Under the pieces are notes generated by a model. The model was not told the DNA's origin and did not search any database. It saw nothing but the letters and a program-made list of their open reading frames with translations. Made by a program: the position numbers and the translations under genes. From JBCCOW01 sp038749105 (GTDB taxonomy: Bacteria; Planctomycetota; Phycisphaerae; Phycisphaerales; Phycisphaeraceae), in assembly GCA_038749105.1 (NCBI GenBank), contig JBCDIM010000002.1, forward strand, positions 1-64,000: DNA of 64,000 bases, read 5' to 3'. Below, piece by piece: positions 1-9,846 of the stretch; position 1 is the first letter of the stretch; the number at the start of each line of letters is the position of its first letter.

Positions 1-2451
1 CGACGCAACCTCCACTCCCTGCTCAACCCCGCCGCGGTCACCGACGCCTACGACATCAACCGCGACAAGAAGGTCGATGGCACCGACCTCAACCTCATCC
101 GCCGGAGCCTGACCAACTTCCAGACCGACGTCTCGCTGATCGAGCCGCCTCTAAATCCGGTGAGCGAGCTGGGGGCCGAGGTGTACAGCCAAAGCGAAGC
201 TTGGCTGCGATGGAAAGACCACTCGCAACACGAAGACGGCTACCGCATCACCGCGTACGACGCCTCAGGCATCGAGGCGTTTACCACCGACATCCAAGGC
301 GATGCCACCGGGTTCTTAGCTACGGGCTTATCCGCCGGTTCGGACTACACCTTCAGCGTGACGCCCTTCCTCGAACGCGGTGACCAGATTACGGAAGGCT
401 TCTCCCAATCGGTGACGCTGACCACGGAAGAAACCCTCACCTCTGGGGTTGGGCAGAAGTACTACGTGGTTAAGCTGAATCCCGCCAGCGTCACCAAGGG
501 CCACGCGGGCTTCTCGGCCACCGGTCGCCTCGACGTCGATGCCTCCCCAGACACCGTGGCTCACGTCCAGGGAGGCCGCGCCCTTGTCCAGGCCGATGAC
601 GAAAGAGCCGCTATCCGCCAAGCATTTATGGGTGACATCACCGTTACAGACTACGATGGCGTCGAAGAAGTGGCCGCTTATGGTGTCAACAGCATGTTCG
701 ACGTCGGTACAAAATCTGAGCTCCAGTCCAAATACGATAGCTACGGCCTCGGCGGTGGGAGTTCGTACCAGATTGTCATGGAAGACCGGAACGTTAGCGC
801 GTCGTGGCAAGAGTTTTCCGACAATGACTACGATGACTTTTACTGGGATGTGGATATCGAACAAGTCTCCCTCGACAAGCTGACCGTGTTCAGCGAAAAC
901 CACTGGTCGAACCAGATCGAAGGCACGCCGGGCATCGGCACCCAGACGCTCTTCGTCGAGCTTGAAGACGGCGAATCATCTGTTCCGATCGGCCTCTTCC
1001 CAACTTTAACTGGCGTCGAACTTCCGATTGAAAGTGTCCGGTATAGGGTCTCGGGTCCCGGCGTGGACGAAACCGACGCGTTCAACGACAGCGACACTTC
1101 TGTAGTGGATCTCACAACCGCAGGAGCTACATATGTGGTCGAGGCGGGCTTTGACATGAACGACAACAATCAGCTCGACAGCGGCGAGGTGTTGATCGAT
1201 GCAGAAGTGGTGGTGGTGCAGATCAACCGACTTCTCGCGACGGAGGCGTCTTATGCGGTGAACAATGTTGCCGCAACAGAAGCCAAGCCTTTTGAAGAGA
1301 TCTTCGTTGCGAAGCAGGCCGACGGGTCCGCCACTGTCAATTTCGATGTCGACGGCCTTCCGCTGAGTAATGAAGCAGCTGAGCATGTGCTCTGGGATAT
1401 GGTCTGGCCTGGTGCAGATAACAATGTGCTTCGGTCAGGCAAAATGTCCCAAGGTGATCCTACGGTGAATCTTGGGTCTCCTCAGTGGCAGCATGATGAT
1501 GTGATTATCAATTTGGGATTTGACGATGATGGTGACGGAACGCTTGATCATGATTCCGAGATCACTAGACGAATTATTGCACGTTCGTTCTCATTCGAGA
1601 TTGTTGTGGGTACACCGACGTCGAAAGACAACCTTACTTATTACCCGGATTGGCATCTCGATGACGAGCCGACATATTCAAGAGCTAGCGATTATGCAGG
1701 GCATGAACAGGTAAATATTCAGATTAATGTTGAGCAGTCTAATGTCCTTCTTGAGAATGTAATCCATCGTGTAAGCGGAATAGATGTGCCGGAAATCAAA
1801 GAGGCAGAAACCGGCGTGGATGTCTCTTCCAGTATTGGTAAAGGCACGGTTTACGAGATTGACAGTAGTCAAGGTAAGTGGGCGTATGTCGCTCCGGTTG
1901 AGAGCGTATCCAACAAAAACCCAAAGGTTTTAGAAGCTGAGCTGCACGTTACGACATGGGGAAGTGATCGCATAACAGAAGATGCGCATGGCGTGCGCAT
2001 AATCCCAATCTTTCAATATATAAATCTTTTTCTAAGCAAGTCCAAGGCAATAAAGTATGTAAATGATAAATATGATCTAGTCGATGATGAGGTATTCGCA
2101 GGTAATTTCAATTATGTGACAGGCGGCACAGGAATGGGAAGAACTGTATCAGTGTTTGGTAATGCGGAAGTAGAAATATATGATGATGCTTTTCAAAATG
2201 AGAATGTTTTAGCCAGTACTATTGGTCATGAAAACGAGCATTTTAGAAAAGACGAAACATGGTTTCTTGGCAATAATCAAGCACGAGCGATCGCCGAGGT
2301 GGATGCTCATAATTGGGAGCTCACAAATGCGCCTATTACTGGTATATCTGCTTCGTACCAAGCCTTGACGGAGCATTGGGTGCGGTATTATCGCGGCCTC
2401 GATCATCATCCCGACGATCCGACTGATTGGTATCCTAATCCTGCTCCTTAA
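1..2451 (+). CDS. Large secreted multidomain protein, 5'-truncated, with C-terminal HExxH domain
   Basis: The frame is open from base 1, so the true start lies outside the window; an internal GTG at 160 is not needed. The first codons encode a dockerin/EF-hand-like calcium loop (YDINRDKKVDGTDLNLIRR), followed by a fibronectin type III-like segment (roughly codons 55-140). A long middle region has no family I recognise. Near the C-terminus, at base 2227, is HENEH, a zinc-metallopeptidase HExxH motif, followed by EVDAH, which could supply a further ligand. Base composition falls sharply from about base 1400 onward, with many A/T third positions, unlike the rest of the window. The stop is 6 bp before another AT-rich gene. 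Exported surface protein is inferred; peptidase activity of the C-terminus is plausible but unproven. Confidence 0.75.
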   Translation, partial: RRNLHSLLNPAAVTDAYDINRDKKVDGTDLNLIRRSLTNFQTDVSLIEPPLNPVSELGAEVYSQSEAWLRWKDHSQHEDGYRITAYDASGIEAFTTDIQGDATGFLATGLSAGSDYTFSVTPFLERGDQITEGFSQSVTLTTEETLTSGVGQKYYVVKLNPASVTKGHAGFSATGRLDVDASPDTVAHVQGGRALVQADDERAAIRQAFMGDITVTDYDGVEEVAAYGVNSMFDVGTKSELQSKYDSYGLGGGSSYQIVMEDRNVSASWQEFSDNDYDDFYWDVDIEQVSLDKLTVFSENHWSNQIEGTPGIGTQTLFVELEDGESSVPIGLFPTLTGVELPIESVRYRVSGPGVDETDAFNDSDTSVVDLTTAGATYVVEAGFDMNDNNQLDSGEVLIDAEVVVVQINRLLATEASYAVNNVAATEAKPFEEIFVAKQADGSATVNFDVDGLPLSNEAAEHVLWDMVWPGADNNVLRSGKMSQGDPTVNLGSPQWQHDDVIINLGFDDDGDGTLDHDSEITRRIIARSFSFEIVVGTPTSKDNLTYYPDWHLDDEPTYSRASDYAGHEQVNIQINVEQSNVLLENVIHRVSGIDVPEIKEAETGVDVSSSIGKGTVYEIDSSQGKWAYVAPVESVSNKNPKVLEAELHVTTWGSDRITEDAHGVRIIPIFQYINLFLSKSKAIKYVNDKYDLVDDEVFAGNFNYVTGGTGMGRTVSVFGNAEVEIYDDAFQNENVLASTIGHENEHFRKDETWFLGNNQARAIAEVDAHNWELTNAPITGISASYQALTEHWVRYYRGLDHHPDDPTDWYPNPAP

Positions 2452-2457
2452 TATAAA

Positions 2458-2736
2458 ATGCATATTTTTATTAGAATCTTATTCACTTGTGTGTTTTGCC
2501 TAATATTATTATTTCCTGCGAAGTTATCAGGCGGAATTCCTTTTCAAAAGAATTCCCTTACAGGAATTGGACTGCTAATTTATGTGGAGATCGTTATTCG
2601 TCAAGACGGTGTTGTCATCGTCCAATGGCATACATATCGTGCTATAGCGACATGCGTCTTGCTTGCTTTGGTTGCATACTTTGGATTACGTAAGTATTTA
2701 ATGGGATGGGTTGTGGGATCACGCGATGGTAAATGA
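2458..2736 (+). CDS. Small AT-rich two-helix membrane protein, possible partner or immunity protein
   Basis: A 92-residue protein starting with ATG 6 bp after the preceding stop. It has a hydrophobic N-terminus (about residues 4-22) and a second membrane segment (about residues 62-80), with a short extramembrane stretch between. Codon use is AT-rich like the 3' part of the upstream gene and unlike the GC-rich trpB that follows convergently. No family is recognised. Tight linkage and shared composition suggest that it arrived together with the HExxH domain; an immunity role is only a hypothesis. Confidence 0.55.
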   Translation: MHIFIRILFTCVFCLILLFPAKLSGGIPFQKNSLTGIGLLIYVEIVIRQDGVVIVQWHTYRAIATCVLLALVAYFGLRKYLMGWVVGSRDGK

Positions 2737-2780
2737 ATTCAGTCGTTTCCGTTTGCAGTAGCTATACATAATGGGCAATA

Positions 2781-4007
<1,227 letters not shown>

Positions 4008-4074
4008 AGGGGCATGATATGGGGGTTATCTCGGGTTGGGCTGCTGGGCAGGGTGGGGGTGCTATGGTGCGGGG

Positions 4075-4911
4075 ATGCTGTCGATCCCGCGGGATGAGTT
4101 GCCGCTGTTGCTGGTGATGGGTGGGCTGATTTTTCTGTCGCTGGTGGTCGCTCCGATCGTGTTCTTCTGGTTCCTGTTCCGGTCTGAGCGGCGGCAGCAG
4201 GAAGAGGTGGCGGAGGGGTTGCTGCGGCGGTTGGAGGGCGGCGTCAAGGCGGGGACGGAGCTGGTGAGGGTGGAGGCGGATCGCGTGCCGGCGGAGGCGT
4301 TGGCGTGGTTTGGCGAGGCCGGGGCGTCTTTGGGAGACGAAGGGTTCACGCCCTTGGCGGATGCGGCGGTTGAAGTCCCGGTGCGGAGCGGTGAGGTTGT
4401 GGTGGTTGCATGGCAGCGGGTCTTCGTTGCGCCGGACGGGCTGGCGGCGGCGGTGTTGGAGTGGCTGACGCCACCGGTATTACCGGTGGGTGCGGAGTTG
4501 AAGGGGCAGGAGCCGGTGAAGCAGACGGTGAGCGTGTGGAGCTCGACCGAGGCCGGGGCGGTCTGGGTTACGCGGGATGTGGTGACGGTGCGGACCACAT
4601 CCCCCGATACGGTGCGGATGTGGGTCGTCGGGTCGGGCTTTACCGCGGCGCAGTACGCGGCGTCGCACCGGGCGTTCCTGCAGGAGAACAACGTGGACGG
4701 CCTGACGCGGGTCGAGGCGTTCGGGGATTACACGGCCATCGTGCAACGGGAGCGTGAGCTGGTGCGAGCGCACCGCGATTCTTTTGGGTATCTGGATCGG
4801 ACGGAGCTGGCGACGATCGACGGGATCGCGGTGGGCGATGTGGAGCCGCGGCTGGTGGCGGCGGTAGAGCGGATCAAGCGGGTGCGGGGTCTGGCGGCGG
4901 GGCGGGACTGA
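4075..4911 (+). CDS. Single-pass membrane protein of unknown function
   Basis: 278 residues from the ATG at 4075. An upstream in-frame start at 4036 is less likely because the chosen start places a membrane helix (about residues 8-32, ending in FFWFLFRSERRQQ) at the N-terminus. The charged stretch after the helix suggests a cytoplasmic soluble domain of about 240 residues, rich in Val, Ala and Glu. No motif or family is recognised. It is divergent from trpB and convergent with the last gene of the Tad locus, so it is probably its own unit. Confidence 0.75.
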   Translation: MLSIPRDELPLLLVMGGLIFLSLVVAPIVFFWFLFRSERRQQEEVAEGLLRRLEGGVKAGTELVRVEADRVPAEALAWFGEAGASLGDEGFTPLADAAVEVPVRSGEVVVVAWQRVFVAPDGLAAAVLEWLTPPVLPVGAELKGQEPVKQTVSVWSSTEAGAVWVTRDVVTVRTTSPDTVRMWVVGSGFTAAQYAASHRAFLQENNVDGLTRVEAFGDYTAIVQRERELVRAHRDSFGYLDRTELATIDGIAVGDVEPRLVAAVERIKRVRGLAAGRD

Positions 4912-4930
4912 GGCTTGATTCGCAATGCGG

Positions 4931-4954
4931 ACCGGGACGCTTCGCGTCACCCGT
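4931..4954. repeat. Dispersed palindrome, family A (TTC loop)
   Basis: The imperfect inverted repeat CGGGACGCTTCGCGTCACCC lies between convergent genes. The core GGGACGCTTCGCGTC recurs at 5963-5987 and, inverted, at 62943-62965. It has no T-tract, so it is not a standard terminator. It resembles REP-type intergenic elements. Confidence 0.7.
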
Positions 4955-4974
4955 CAAACAGAAGGAGTGTGGGG

Positions 4975-5934
4975 TTAGTCGCTAGCGTTACGGATGGAGG
5001 CGGCGATGAATTGGCCGACGTTTCGGCGGAGTTCGCCGGAGTTGGCGCGGTAGAGGTCGTCACGGATGCGGCTGAAGGTGTCGGCGGCGTTGTCGAACTG
5101 CCGCTGGTTGAACTGGGCCTGCCCGAGGTTGTAGGTGGCGGTGACAGACTCGACGAGGTCGGCCATGGCGGTGTAGTAGCGGGTGACGTCGGCGGGGTCG
5201 TCGAGGGTACCGTCGTTGACGGCCATGGCGGCGCGGTAGGCCTCGTAGGCGAAGTAGATCGCGTCGGGGTTGTTTCGGCTCTCGGCGAAGACGCGGCGGG
5301 CGCGCTGGATGCTGGTGCTGTAGGCGGTGGGGTCGGGGGCGCGGGTCTCGGGGTCTTCTTCGATGAGCTGCTTGATGCGCTCGTCAGACAGGGGCTGGAA
5401 GCCGGTCTGGGTCGGACCTTGCTTGTCGCCGCCGAAGGCGGTGAGCAGAACGACGAAGACCACGGCCATGAGCCCGAGGTAGATGCCGATCCCGAGCCAG
5501 AGCTTCTTGCGTTTGGGCTTAGGGGCCTGGACGACGGTGGGGCCGGCTTCAGCGGCGGCGGCGTTGGCGACGGTGGGGTCGGTGGAAGGAGGGAGGACCG
5601 TGATCTGGAGGATCGGGTTGCCGGCGACAGCGAGGGTGTCGGAGCCACCGGGGCCGGAGAGGGGGCGGGGCTTGTTCTTGACGGTTTTGCGGTTGAGCTG
5701 GGTGCCGTTGGAGGAGGCGTTGTGGAGTTGCCAGGCGCCCGTGGTGGGGTCAAAGAGGAGTTGGCCGTGCTGTCGGGAGACGATGGGGTCGTCGAGGACG
5801 AGCGCGTTGTCGGGGACGCGGCCGAAGGTGATGGGGGAGGCGTCGAACTGGACGATCTGGTTGGTGTTGGGCCCGACAAGGACCTGGATGCGGAGGGGCG
5901 GCGTGGGGTAGGTTGGCGGAGATTCGTCGGTCAT
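4975..5934 (-). CDS. Transmembrane FHA-domain protein of the Tad locus
   Basis: 319 residues from the ATG at 5934; a longer reading to 5991 would run through the palindrome and is rejected. The FHA domain spans about residues 15-112 and keeps the phosphothreonine-reading positions: GR at 38-39, SRQH at 53-56 and SNGTQLN at 75-81. Then come a low-complexity linker, a basic KPKRKK stop and one membrane helix (about 145-167), and a helical TPR-like C-terminus (about 190-319) on the other side. It is the last gene of the minus-strand Tad locus, 72 bp after tadC. It probably recognises a phosphorylated partner, with the locus kinase (11350-14106) the obvious candidate; this is inference from context. 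Confidence 0.9.
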   Translation of the reverse strand: MTDESPPTYPTPPLRIQVLVGPNTNQIVQFDASPITFGRVPDNALVLDDPIVSRQHGQLLFDPTTGAWQLHNASSNGTQLNRKTVKNKPRPLSGPGGSDTLAVAGNPILQITVLPPSTDPTVANAAAAEAGPTVVQAPKPKRKKLWLGIGIYLGLMAVVFVVLLTAFGGDKQGPTQTGFQPLSDERIKQLIEEDPETRAPDPTAYSTSIQRARRVFAESRNNPDAIYFAYEAYRAAMAVNDGTLDDPADVTRYYTAMADLVESVTATYNLGQAQFNQRQFDNAADTFSRIRDDLYRANSGELRRNVGQFIAASIRNASD

Positions 5935-5962
5935 GGGATGCGTGAGTGTAAGGCGGGATAGA

Positions 5963-5987
5963 AGCGGGACGCTTCGCGTCTCCCGCT
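5963..5987. repeat. Dispersed palindrome, family A
   Basis: Arms AGCGGGA-CGC and GCG-TC-TCCCGCT surround a TTC loop, with a 2-nt bulge on the 3' side. It lies between tadC and the FHA gene and would form a hairpin in the polycistronic mRNA. It is the best-formed of three copies in the window. Confidence 0.75.
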
Positions 5988-6006
5988 GCACAGCGTGTGG
6001 GTCAAT

Positions 6007-6912
6007 TCAGAAGAGGCTGCCGCTCTGGAGGAAGCCCATGACAAGGGGGGCGAAGATGGCGACGACGACCGCGATCAGGATGAGCATCGACGGGATGAGG
6101 ATGCGGAGGCTGGCGGAGGCGGAGAGCTTCTCGGCGTGGACCGAGCGGTGCATGCGGAGCATGTCGGCCTGGAGCTTGAGGATCTTGGAGAGGGGGGTGC
6201 CGAGCTTGTCGGCCTGGTTGAGGGCACCGACAACCGAGCGGAGGGTTTCGAGGGGGATGCGCCGGGCGAGGTTGTTGAGTGCCTGGGCGCGGGTGGAGCC
6301 GAACTCGATCTCGGCCAGGGCGAGCTGGAGCTCCTGGTTGAGCTGGTCGTTAGGGTCGTCGCGGATGAGGGTTTCGACGGCTTCGGTGAAGGACGAGCCG
6401 GCGGCCATGACCAGAGCGACGAGGTCGAGGGTGTAGGGGAGCTGCTTGGCGATGGCGGCGACGCGTTTGTTGGCGGCGGACTTGAGGACGATGAGCGGGA
6501 TGTAGAAGCCGAGGACGGCGAAGACGGCGAGGCTGAGGTGGAGGATGCCGCCGACAAAGAGCTCGGCGAGGAAGCCGCCGCCGATCGCGGAGACGACGGC
6601 GGTGATGAGGCAGATGGCAAGGTATTGATTGACGGTGTAGGCGGACGGGTTGCCGGAGGCGTCGAGGTCTTGGCGGATGCGTTTGCGGAGGGTGGGGATG
6701 TTGATGCGTCCGGCGAAGCCGGCGGCGGCGTTGAGGGGCGGGGCGAAGACGGGGTTTTCGAAGAGGGTGTCGGAGTCGGTGCCGAGGGCCCGGGCGACGC
6801 GCCGGTGGGCGGGCGGCTCCGCGGGGACGGGGTAGCGGAATACAGCAAAGACCGTGATGAAGACGGCAGCGAAGACGGCGAGGGAGGCGATGAGGGGGAT
6901 GAGGAGGGCCAT
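6007..6912 (-). CDS. tadC: Tad pilus inner-membrane platform protein TadC
   Basis: A 301-residue type II secretion F-domain protein. Membrane segments lie at about 4-24, 96-115 and 122-142 and at the C-terminus (about 270-292). Between the second pair and the last is the conserved cytoplasmic T2SSF helical bundle, with LPYTLDLVALVMAAGSSFTEAV and later RIPLETLRSVV. TadC pairs with TadB as the platform that transmits ATPase work to pilin polymerisation. ATG at 6912. It is separated from tadB by an AT-rich inverted repeat of about 80 bp. Confidence 0.92.
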   Translation of the reverse strand: MALLIPLIASLAVFAAVFITVFAVFRYPVPAEPPAHRRVARALGTDSDTLFENPVFAPPLNAAAGFAGRINIPTLRKRIRQDLDASGNPSAYTVNQYLAICLITAVVSAIGGGFLAELFVGGILHLSLAVFAVLGFYIPLIVLKSAANKRVAAIAKQLPYTLDLVALVMAAGSSFTEAVETLIRDDPNDQLNQELQLALAEIEFGSTRAQALNNLARRIPLETLRSVVGALNQADKLGTPLSKILKLQADMLRMHRSVHAEKLSASASLRILIPSMLILIAVVVAIFAPLVMGFLQSGSLF

Positions 6913-6921
6913 GGGGTGTTT

Positions 6922-6993
6922 TGAAGATGAAAAGACAAAAGATGAAAGATGTTTCTGATCAACATCTTTGATCTTTCATATTTCATCTTTCAG
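6922..6993. repeat. AT-rich long imperfect inverted repeat between tadB and tadC
   Basis: Two arms of about 32 bp, built from GATGAAA/AAAGATG-like units (left TGAAGATGAAAAGACAAAAG..., right ...TATTTCATCTTTCA), flank a short TCTGATC loop. GC is about 30 % inside a region well above 60 %. It has no coding potential and lies inside the Tad transcription unit, so the mRNA would carry a long hairpin. MITE-like insertion or mRNA-processing element are both possible. Confidence 0.7.
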
Positions 6994-6995
6994 CT

Positions 6996-7847
6996 TTAGA
7001 TGTCGATCTTCATGATCTTCTTGATCCAGGCGTGGCCGAGCGCGATCAGGGCGATGACGACGAGGAGGATGATGCGGCCGGTCGGGTCGGTGAAGAGCAG
7101 GCCGACTTGCTCGGGGATCATGAGGTACAGGATGCCGAGCATGACCAGGGGCATGGCGGCCATCATGTTGGCCTGGGTGCGGCCCTGAGAGGTGATGGCG
7201 TCGAGCTTGCCCTCGAGGCGTTGGATCTCGCGGACGGACTCGGCGATGCGGTCCATGGACTCGCCGGAGTCGCCGCCGCGGAGCCGGTGCATCTCGACGG
7301 CGGTGAAGGTGAGGCGGTAGAGGGGCGAGCCGATGCGGTTGGCGGCGTTGCGCATGGCCTGGTTGAGGTCGAGCCCCATGGAGTATTCGCGGAGGAGCTG
7401 GCCGAACTCTTGCTTGATCGGCCCGGTGTGGTTATCGACAACCAGCTGCATGGACTGGGTGAGGTTGAGCCCGGCCCGGACGCCGGAGGCGAGGGTGGTT
7501 AGGCCGTCGACGAGCTGGCGGTTGAGCTTGTCACGGCGTTTAAAGGCGAGGTGCTTGAAGACGATGTTGGGCAGGAAGAAGGCGCCGGCAGCGAGGGCGA
7601 GGGCGACGATGAGCTGCCCCGAGATGAAGTAGGCGACGATGAAGGTGAGAGCGATCGTGCTGAGGTTGAGTATGAAGACGAGGCGGGGCTCGATGTCGAT
7701 CAAGAGCTGTCGGCGGAGGACGTTGTCGTAAAGGATCTCTTGCTTGGCGTGCCAGGCGAGGGCGGGGCGGTAGCCGAAGGCGATCCCGATGAACGCGGCG
7801 GCGAAGGTGAGCAGCGAGATGGCGAAGAGGTAAGGGGCGTGGTCCAT
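6996..7847 (-). CDS. tadB: Tad pilus inner-membrane platform protein TadB
   Basis: 283 residues with N-terminal membrane helix (about 7-25), paired helices near 70-105, and a C-terminal pair (about 225-275). The T2SSF core carries LTTLASGVRAGLNLTQSMQ and RGGDSGESMDRIAESVREI, typical of TadB. It forms the heteromeric inner-membrane platform with TadC. Its start is 45 bp downstream of the FHA-CpaF stop, and a palindrome fills that gap. Start ATG at 7847. Confidence 0.92.
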   Translation of the reverse strand: MDHAPYLFAISLLTFAAAFIGIAFGYRPALAWHAKQEILYDNVLRRQLLIDIEPRLVFILNLSTIALTFIVAYFISGQLIVALALAAGAFFLPNIVFKHLAFKRRDKLNRQLVDGLTTLASGVRAGLNLTQSMQLVVDNHTGPIKQEFGQLLREYSMGLDLNQAMRNAANRIGSPLYRLTFTAVEMHRLRGGDSGESMDRIAESVREIQRLEGKLDAITSQGRTQANMMAAMPLVMLGILYLMIPEQVGLLFTDPTGRIILLVVIALIALGHAWIKKIMKIDI

Positions 7848-7866
7848 GGGATCGGTTGGCGGGCGT

Positions 7867-7882
7867 GGCGGATAAATCCGCC
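7867..7882. repeat. Perfect palindrome GGCGGAT-AA-ATCCGCC
   Basis: Seven-base arms with a two-base centre in the 45-bp gap between the FHA-CpaF gene and tadB. It has no following T-run. Its sequence differs from the other palindromes in the locus but its placement is equivalent. Confidence 0.7.
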
Positions 7883-7892
7883 CGCTAAACGG

Positions 7893-9755
7893 TCAGAGGA
7901 AGACGTTCACATCGAAGCAGTTGCGGTGGAGCAGTTCGTCGGTGAAGGAGGGGAGGTAGCCCGAGTGGCGGAGGGCGGGCTGCTCGGGGTTGCGGAGTGT
8001 GAAGATGTCTTCGAGGCGGATCTCGTCGGTGTCGGGATCGATCGCGGTGATCTCGGAGATATGGGTGACGCGGCGGCGGCCGTTGGGTAGGCGGGTCACC
8101 TGGACGATGAGGTCGACGGCGGTGACGATCTGCTCGCGGATCGCACGCATGGGCATGTCTACGGCCATGAGCACGAGGGCTTCGAGGCGTTTGACGGCAT
8201 CGACGGGGAGGTTGGCATGGAGGGTGGAGAGCGAACCGTCGTGCCCAGTATTCATGGCCTGGAGCATGTCCATGGCTTCGGGTCCGCGGACCTCGCCGAT
8301 GATGATGCGGTCGGGGCGCATCCGCAGGGCGTTCTTCACCAGGTCACGGATGGTGTAAGCACCGCGGCCCTCGACGTTGGCGGGTCGGCCTTCGAGGCGG
8401 ACGACGTGGGGCTGGGGGAGCTGGAGCTCGGCGGACTCCTCGATGGTGATAATGCGTTCGGTGGGGCGGGCGTAGGCGGAGAGGACGTTGAGGAGGGTGG
8501 TCTTACCGGAGCCGGTGCCGCCGGAGATGACGATGTTCTTTCGGCCGGTGATGCAGCCTTGAAGGAAGGCGGCGGCGGGTTCGGAGATCGACTCGCGGTC
8601 GATCAGGTCGTCCATGGTGAAGGGAACCCAGCCGAACTTCCGGATGGTCATGCAAGGCCCGACCAGCGACAGCGGGTTGATGACCACGTTGACGCGGGAG
8701 CCGTCGGGGAGGCGGGCGTCGACGAGGGGGGTGGAGGTGTCGACACGCCGGCCGACCGGCGTGAGGATGCGCTCGATGATGGCGAGCAGGACCTCTTCGG
8801 AGAAGAAGGTGCGGGACGCGGGCTGGATCACGCCCTGTTTTTCGATGTAGATGTGGTCCTTGCCGACGACCATGATTTCGGAGACGGAGGGCATCTCGAG
8901 GAGGTCTTGCAGCGGCCCGAGCCCGAAGAGGATGTCCTGGATGTCCTTGGCGAGGGTGCGGGCGGCGAGGTATCGGCGGAGCTCCTGGGTGAGCTGAGAA
9001 GACTCCTGGTCAAACAGGTCGGGGAAGGCCTCGTCGGCGGCGTCGAGGTCTTCGGTGACGGAGGTCGGGTCGAAGAGCAGCGGCATCTGATCGACAAGAT
9101 TGCCGACGAAGCGGTTGATCGTTTGGTCGTGGTGCGGGTCGGAGATGGGCAGGTCGTCGGCCTTGTAGTCGGTCTGGACCTTGCCTTCGCACTGCCGGAC
9201 GACCTCGGCGGCGACGAGGCGCTCGAGCTGGGTCCGGGTGATGTGCAGCGCGAGCTCGGGGGTGATCGATGCGGCGTGCTTCTGGACGACCTGTTGCAGC
9301 TGGAGGCGGACCTGCTCGATGAAGCGGTGGTCGGCCTTGTTGACCGAGCCGGTGACGCGGAGGTTGAGGCGGTCGAGGATGTCGGTGTGGATGGTCTGCT
9401 CGAGGTCCATGACCGCTTGGCGGAGGCGGGCCTGGTCTTCGGGCAGGTCGGGGCCCTGGCGGTCTCGGCCGACGGGGGCGAGGGTGTAGGGGCCGATCTG
9501 GATCTCGTCGCCGAAGTCGACCTTGGCGGGTGTGCCGGGGACGACCTCGCGGTTGGCGACGCGGGTGCCGGCCCGGGAGAGGGCTTCGACGTAGAGCTGG
9601 TTGCCGCGGCGGAAGAGGCGGGCGTGCTGCTTGGCGACGAAGACCGACTTGAGGGGGATGGTGTTGGAGGGGTCGCGCCCGATGGTGATGGCTTCGCCGT
9701 TGACCTCGAGGGTCTGGCGGGCGTTGGTGGTTTGGTCGGTGAGCCAGAGTTCCAT
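7893..9755 (-). CDS. cpaF: FHA-CpaF fusion: Tad pilus assembly ATPase with N-terminal FHA domain
   Basis: 620 residues. Residues 1-100 form an FHA-like domain (ITIGRDPSN at 23-31). The FHA serine of the SxxH motif is replaced (AKQH at 41-44) and the usual NGTxVN loop reads RAGTRVAN, so phosphothreonine binding may be weakened. Residues 105-270 are the CpaF N-terminal helical region. Residues 270-620 are the VirB11-like ATPase, with Walker A SGGTGSGKTT at 411-420, RPDRIIIGEVRG as Walker B/Asp box and the STLHAN histidine box. It powers pilin assembly or retraction through TadB/TadC. CpaF homologues normally lack FHA. A second CpaF lies at 15320-16480. Confidence 0.94.
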   Translation of the reverse strand: MELWLTDQTTNARQTLEVNGEAITIGRDPSNTIPLKSVFVAKQHARLFRRGNQLYVEALSRAGTRVANREVVPGTPAKVDFGDEIQIGPYTLAPVGRDRQGPDLPEDQARLRQAVMDLEQTIHTDILDRLNLRVTGSVNKADHRFIEQVRLQLQQVVQKHAASITPELALHITRTQLERLVAAEVVRQCEGKVQTDYKADDLPISDPHHDQTINRFVGNLVDQMPLLFDPTSVTEDLDAADEAFPDLFDQESSQLTQELRRYLAARTLAKDIQDILFGLGPLQDLLEMPSVSEIMVVGKDHIYIEKQGVIQPASRTFFSEEVLLAIIERILTPVGRRVDTSTPLVDARLPDGSRVNVVINPLSLVGPCMTIRKFGWVPFTMDDLIDRESISEPAAAFLQGCITGRKNIVISGGTGSGKTTLLNVLSAYARPTERIITIEESAELQLPQPHVVRLEGRPANVEGRGAYTIRDLVKNALRMRPDRIIIGEVRGPEAMDMLQAMNTGHDGSLSTLHANLPVDAVKRLEALVLMAVDMPMRAIREQIVTAVDLIVQVTRLPNGRRRVTHISEITAIDPDTDEIRLEDIFTLRNPEQPALRHSGYLPSFTDELLHRNCFDVNVFL

Positions 9756-9795
9756 GGTGCGGCGCGGGGCGTTTGGTGGGGCGTCCGGGAGACCG

Positions 9796-9812
9796 GGCGA
9801 GCGTAGCTCGCC
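9796..9812. repeat. Perfect palindrome GGCGAGC-GTA-GCTCGCC
   Basis: Seven-base arms and a three-base loop in the 91-bp gap between cpaB and the FHA-CpaF gene. No T-tract follows on either strand. Same arrangement as the elements at 7867 and 14800. Confidence 0.7.
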
Positions 9813-9846
9813 GGCTACTGCGTGGGCAAGGCGTGGGTGGGTGGGG

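Noticed and set aside
4931..4954. Palindrome as a terminator for convergent genes
   Set aside because: No T-tract on either side, and copies occur inside an operon.
8217..9806. 529-codon plus-strand open frame opposite the FHA-CpaF gene
   Set aside because: Gly/Val/Asp-rich translation typical of antisense to GC-rich coding sequence; the minus strand encodes a clear ATPase.
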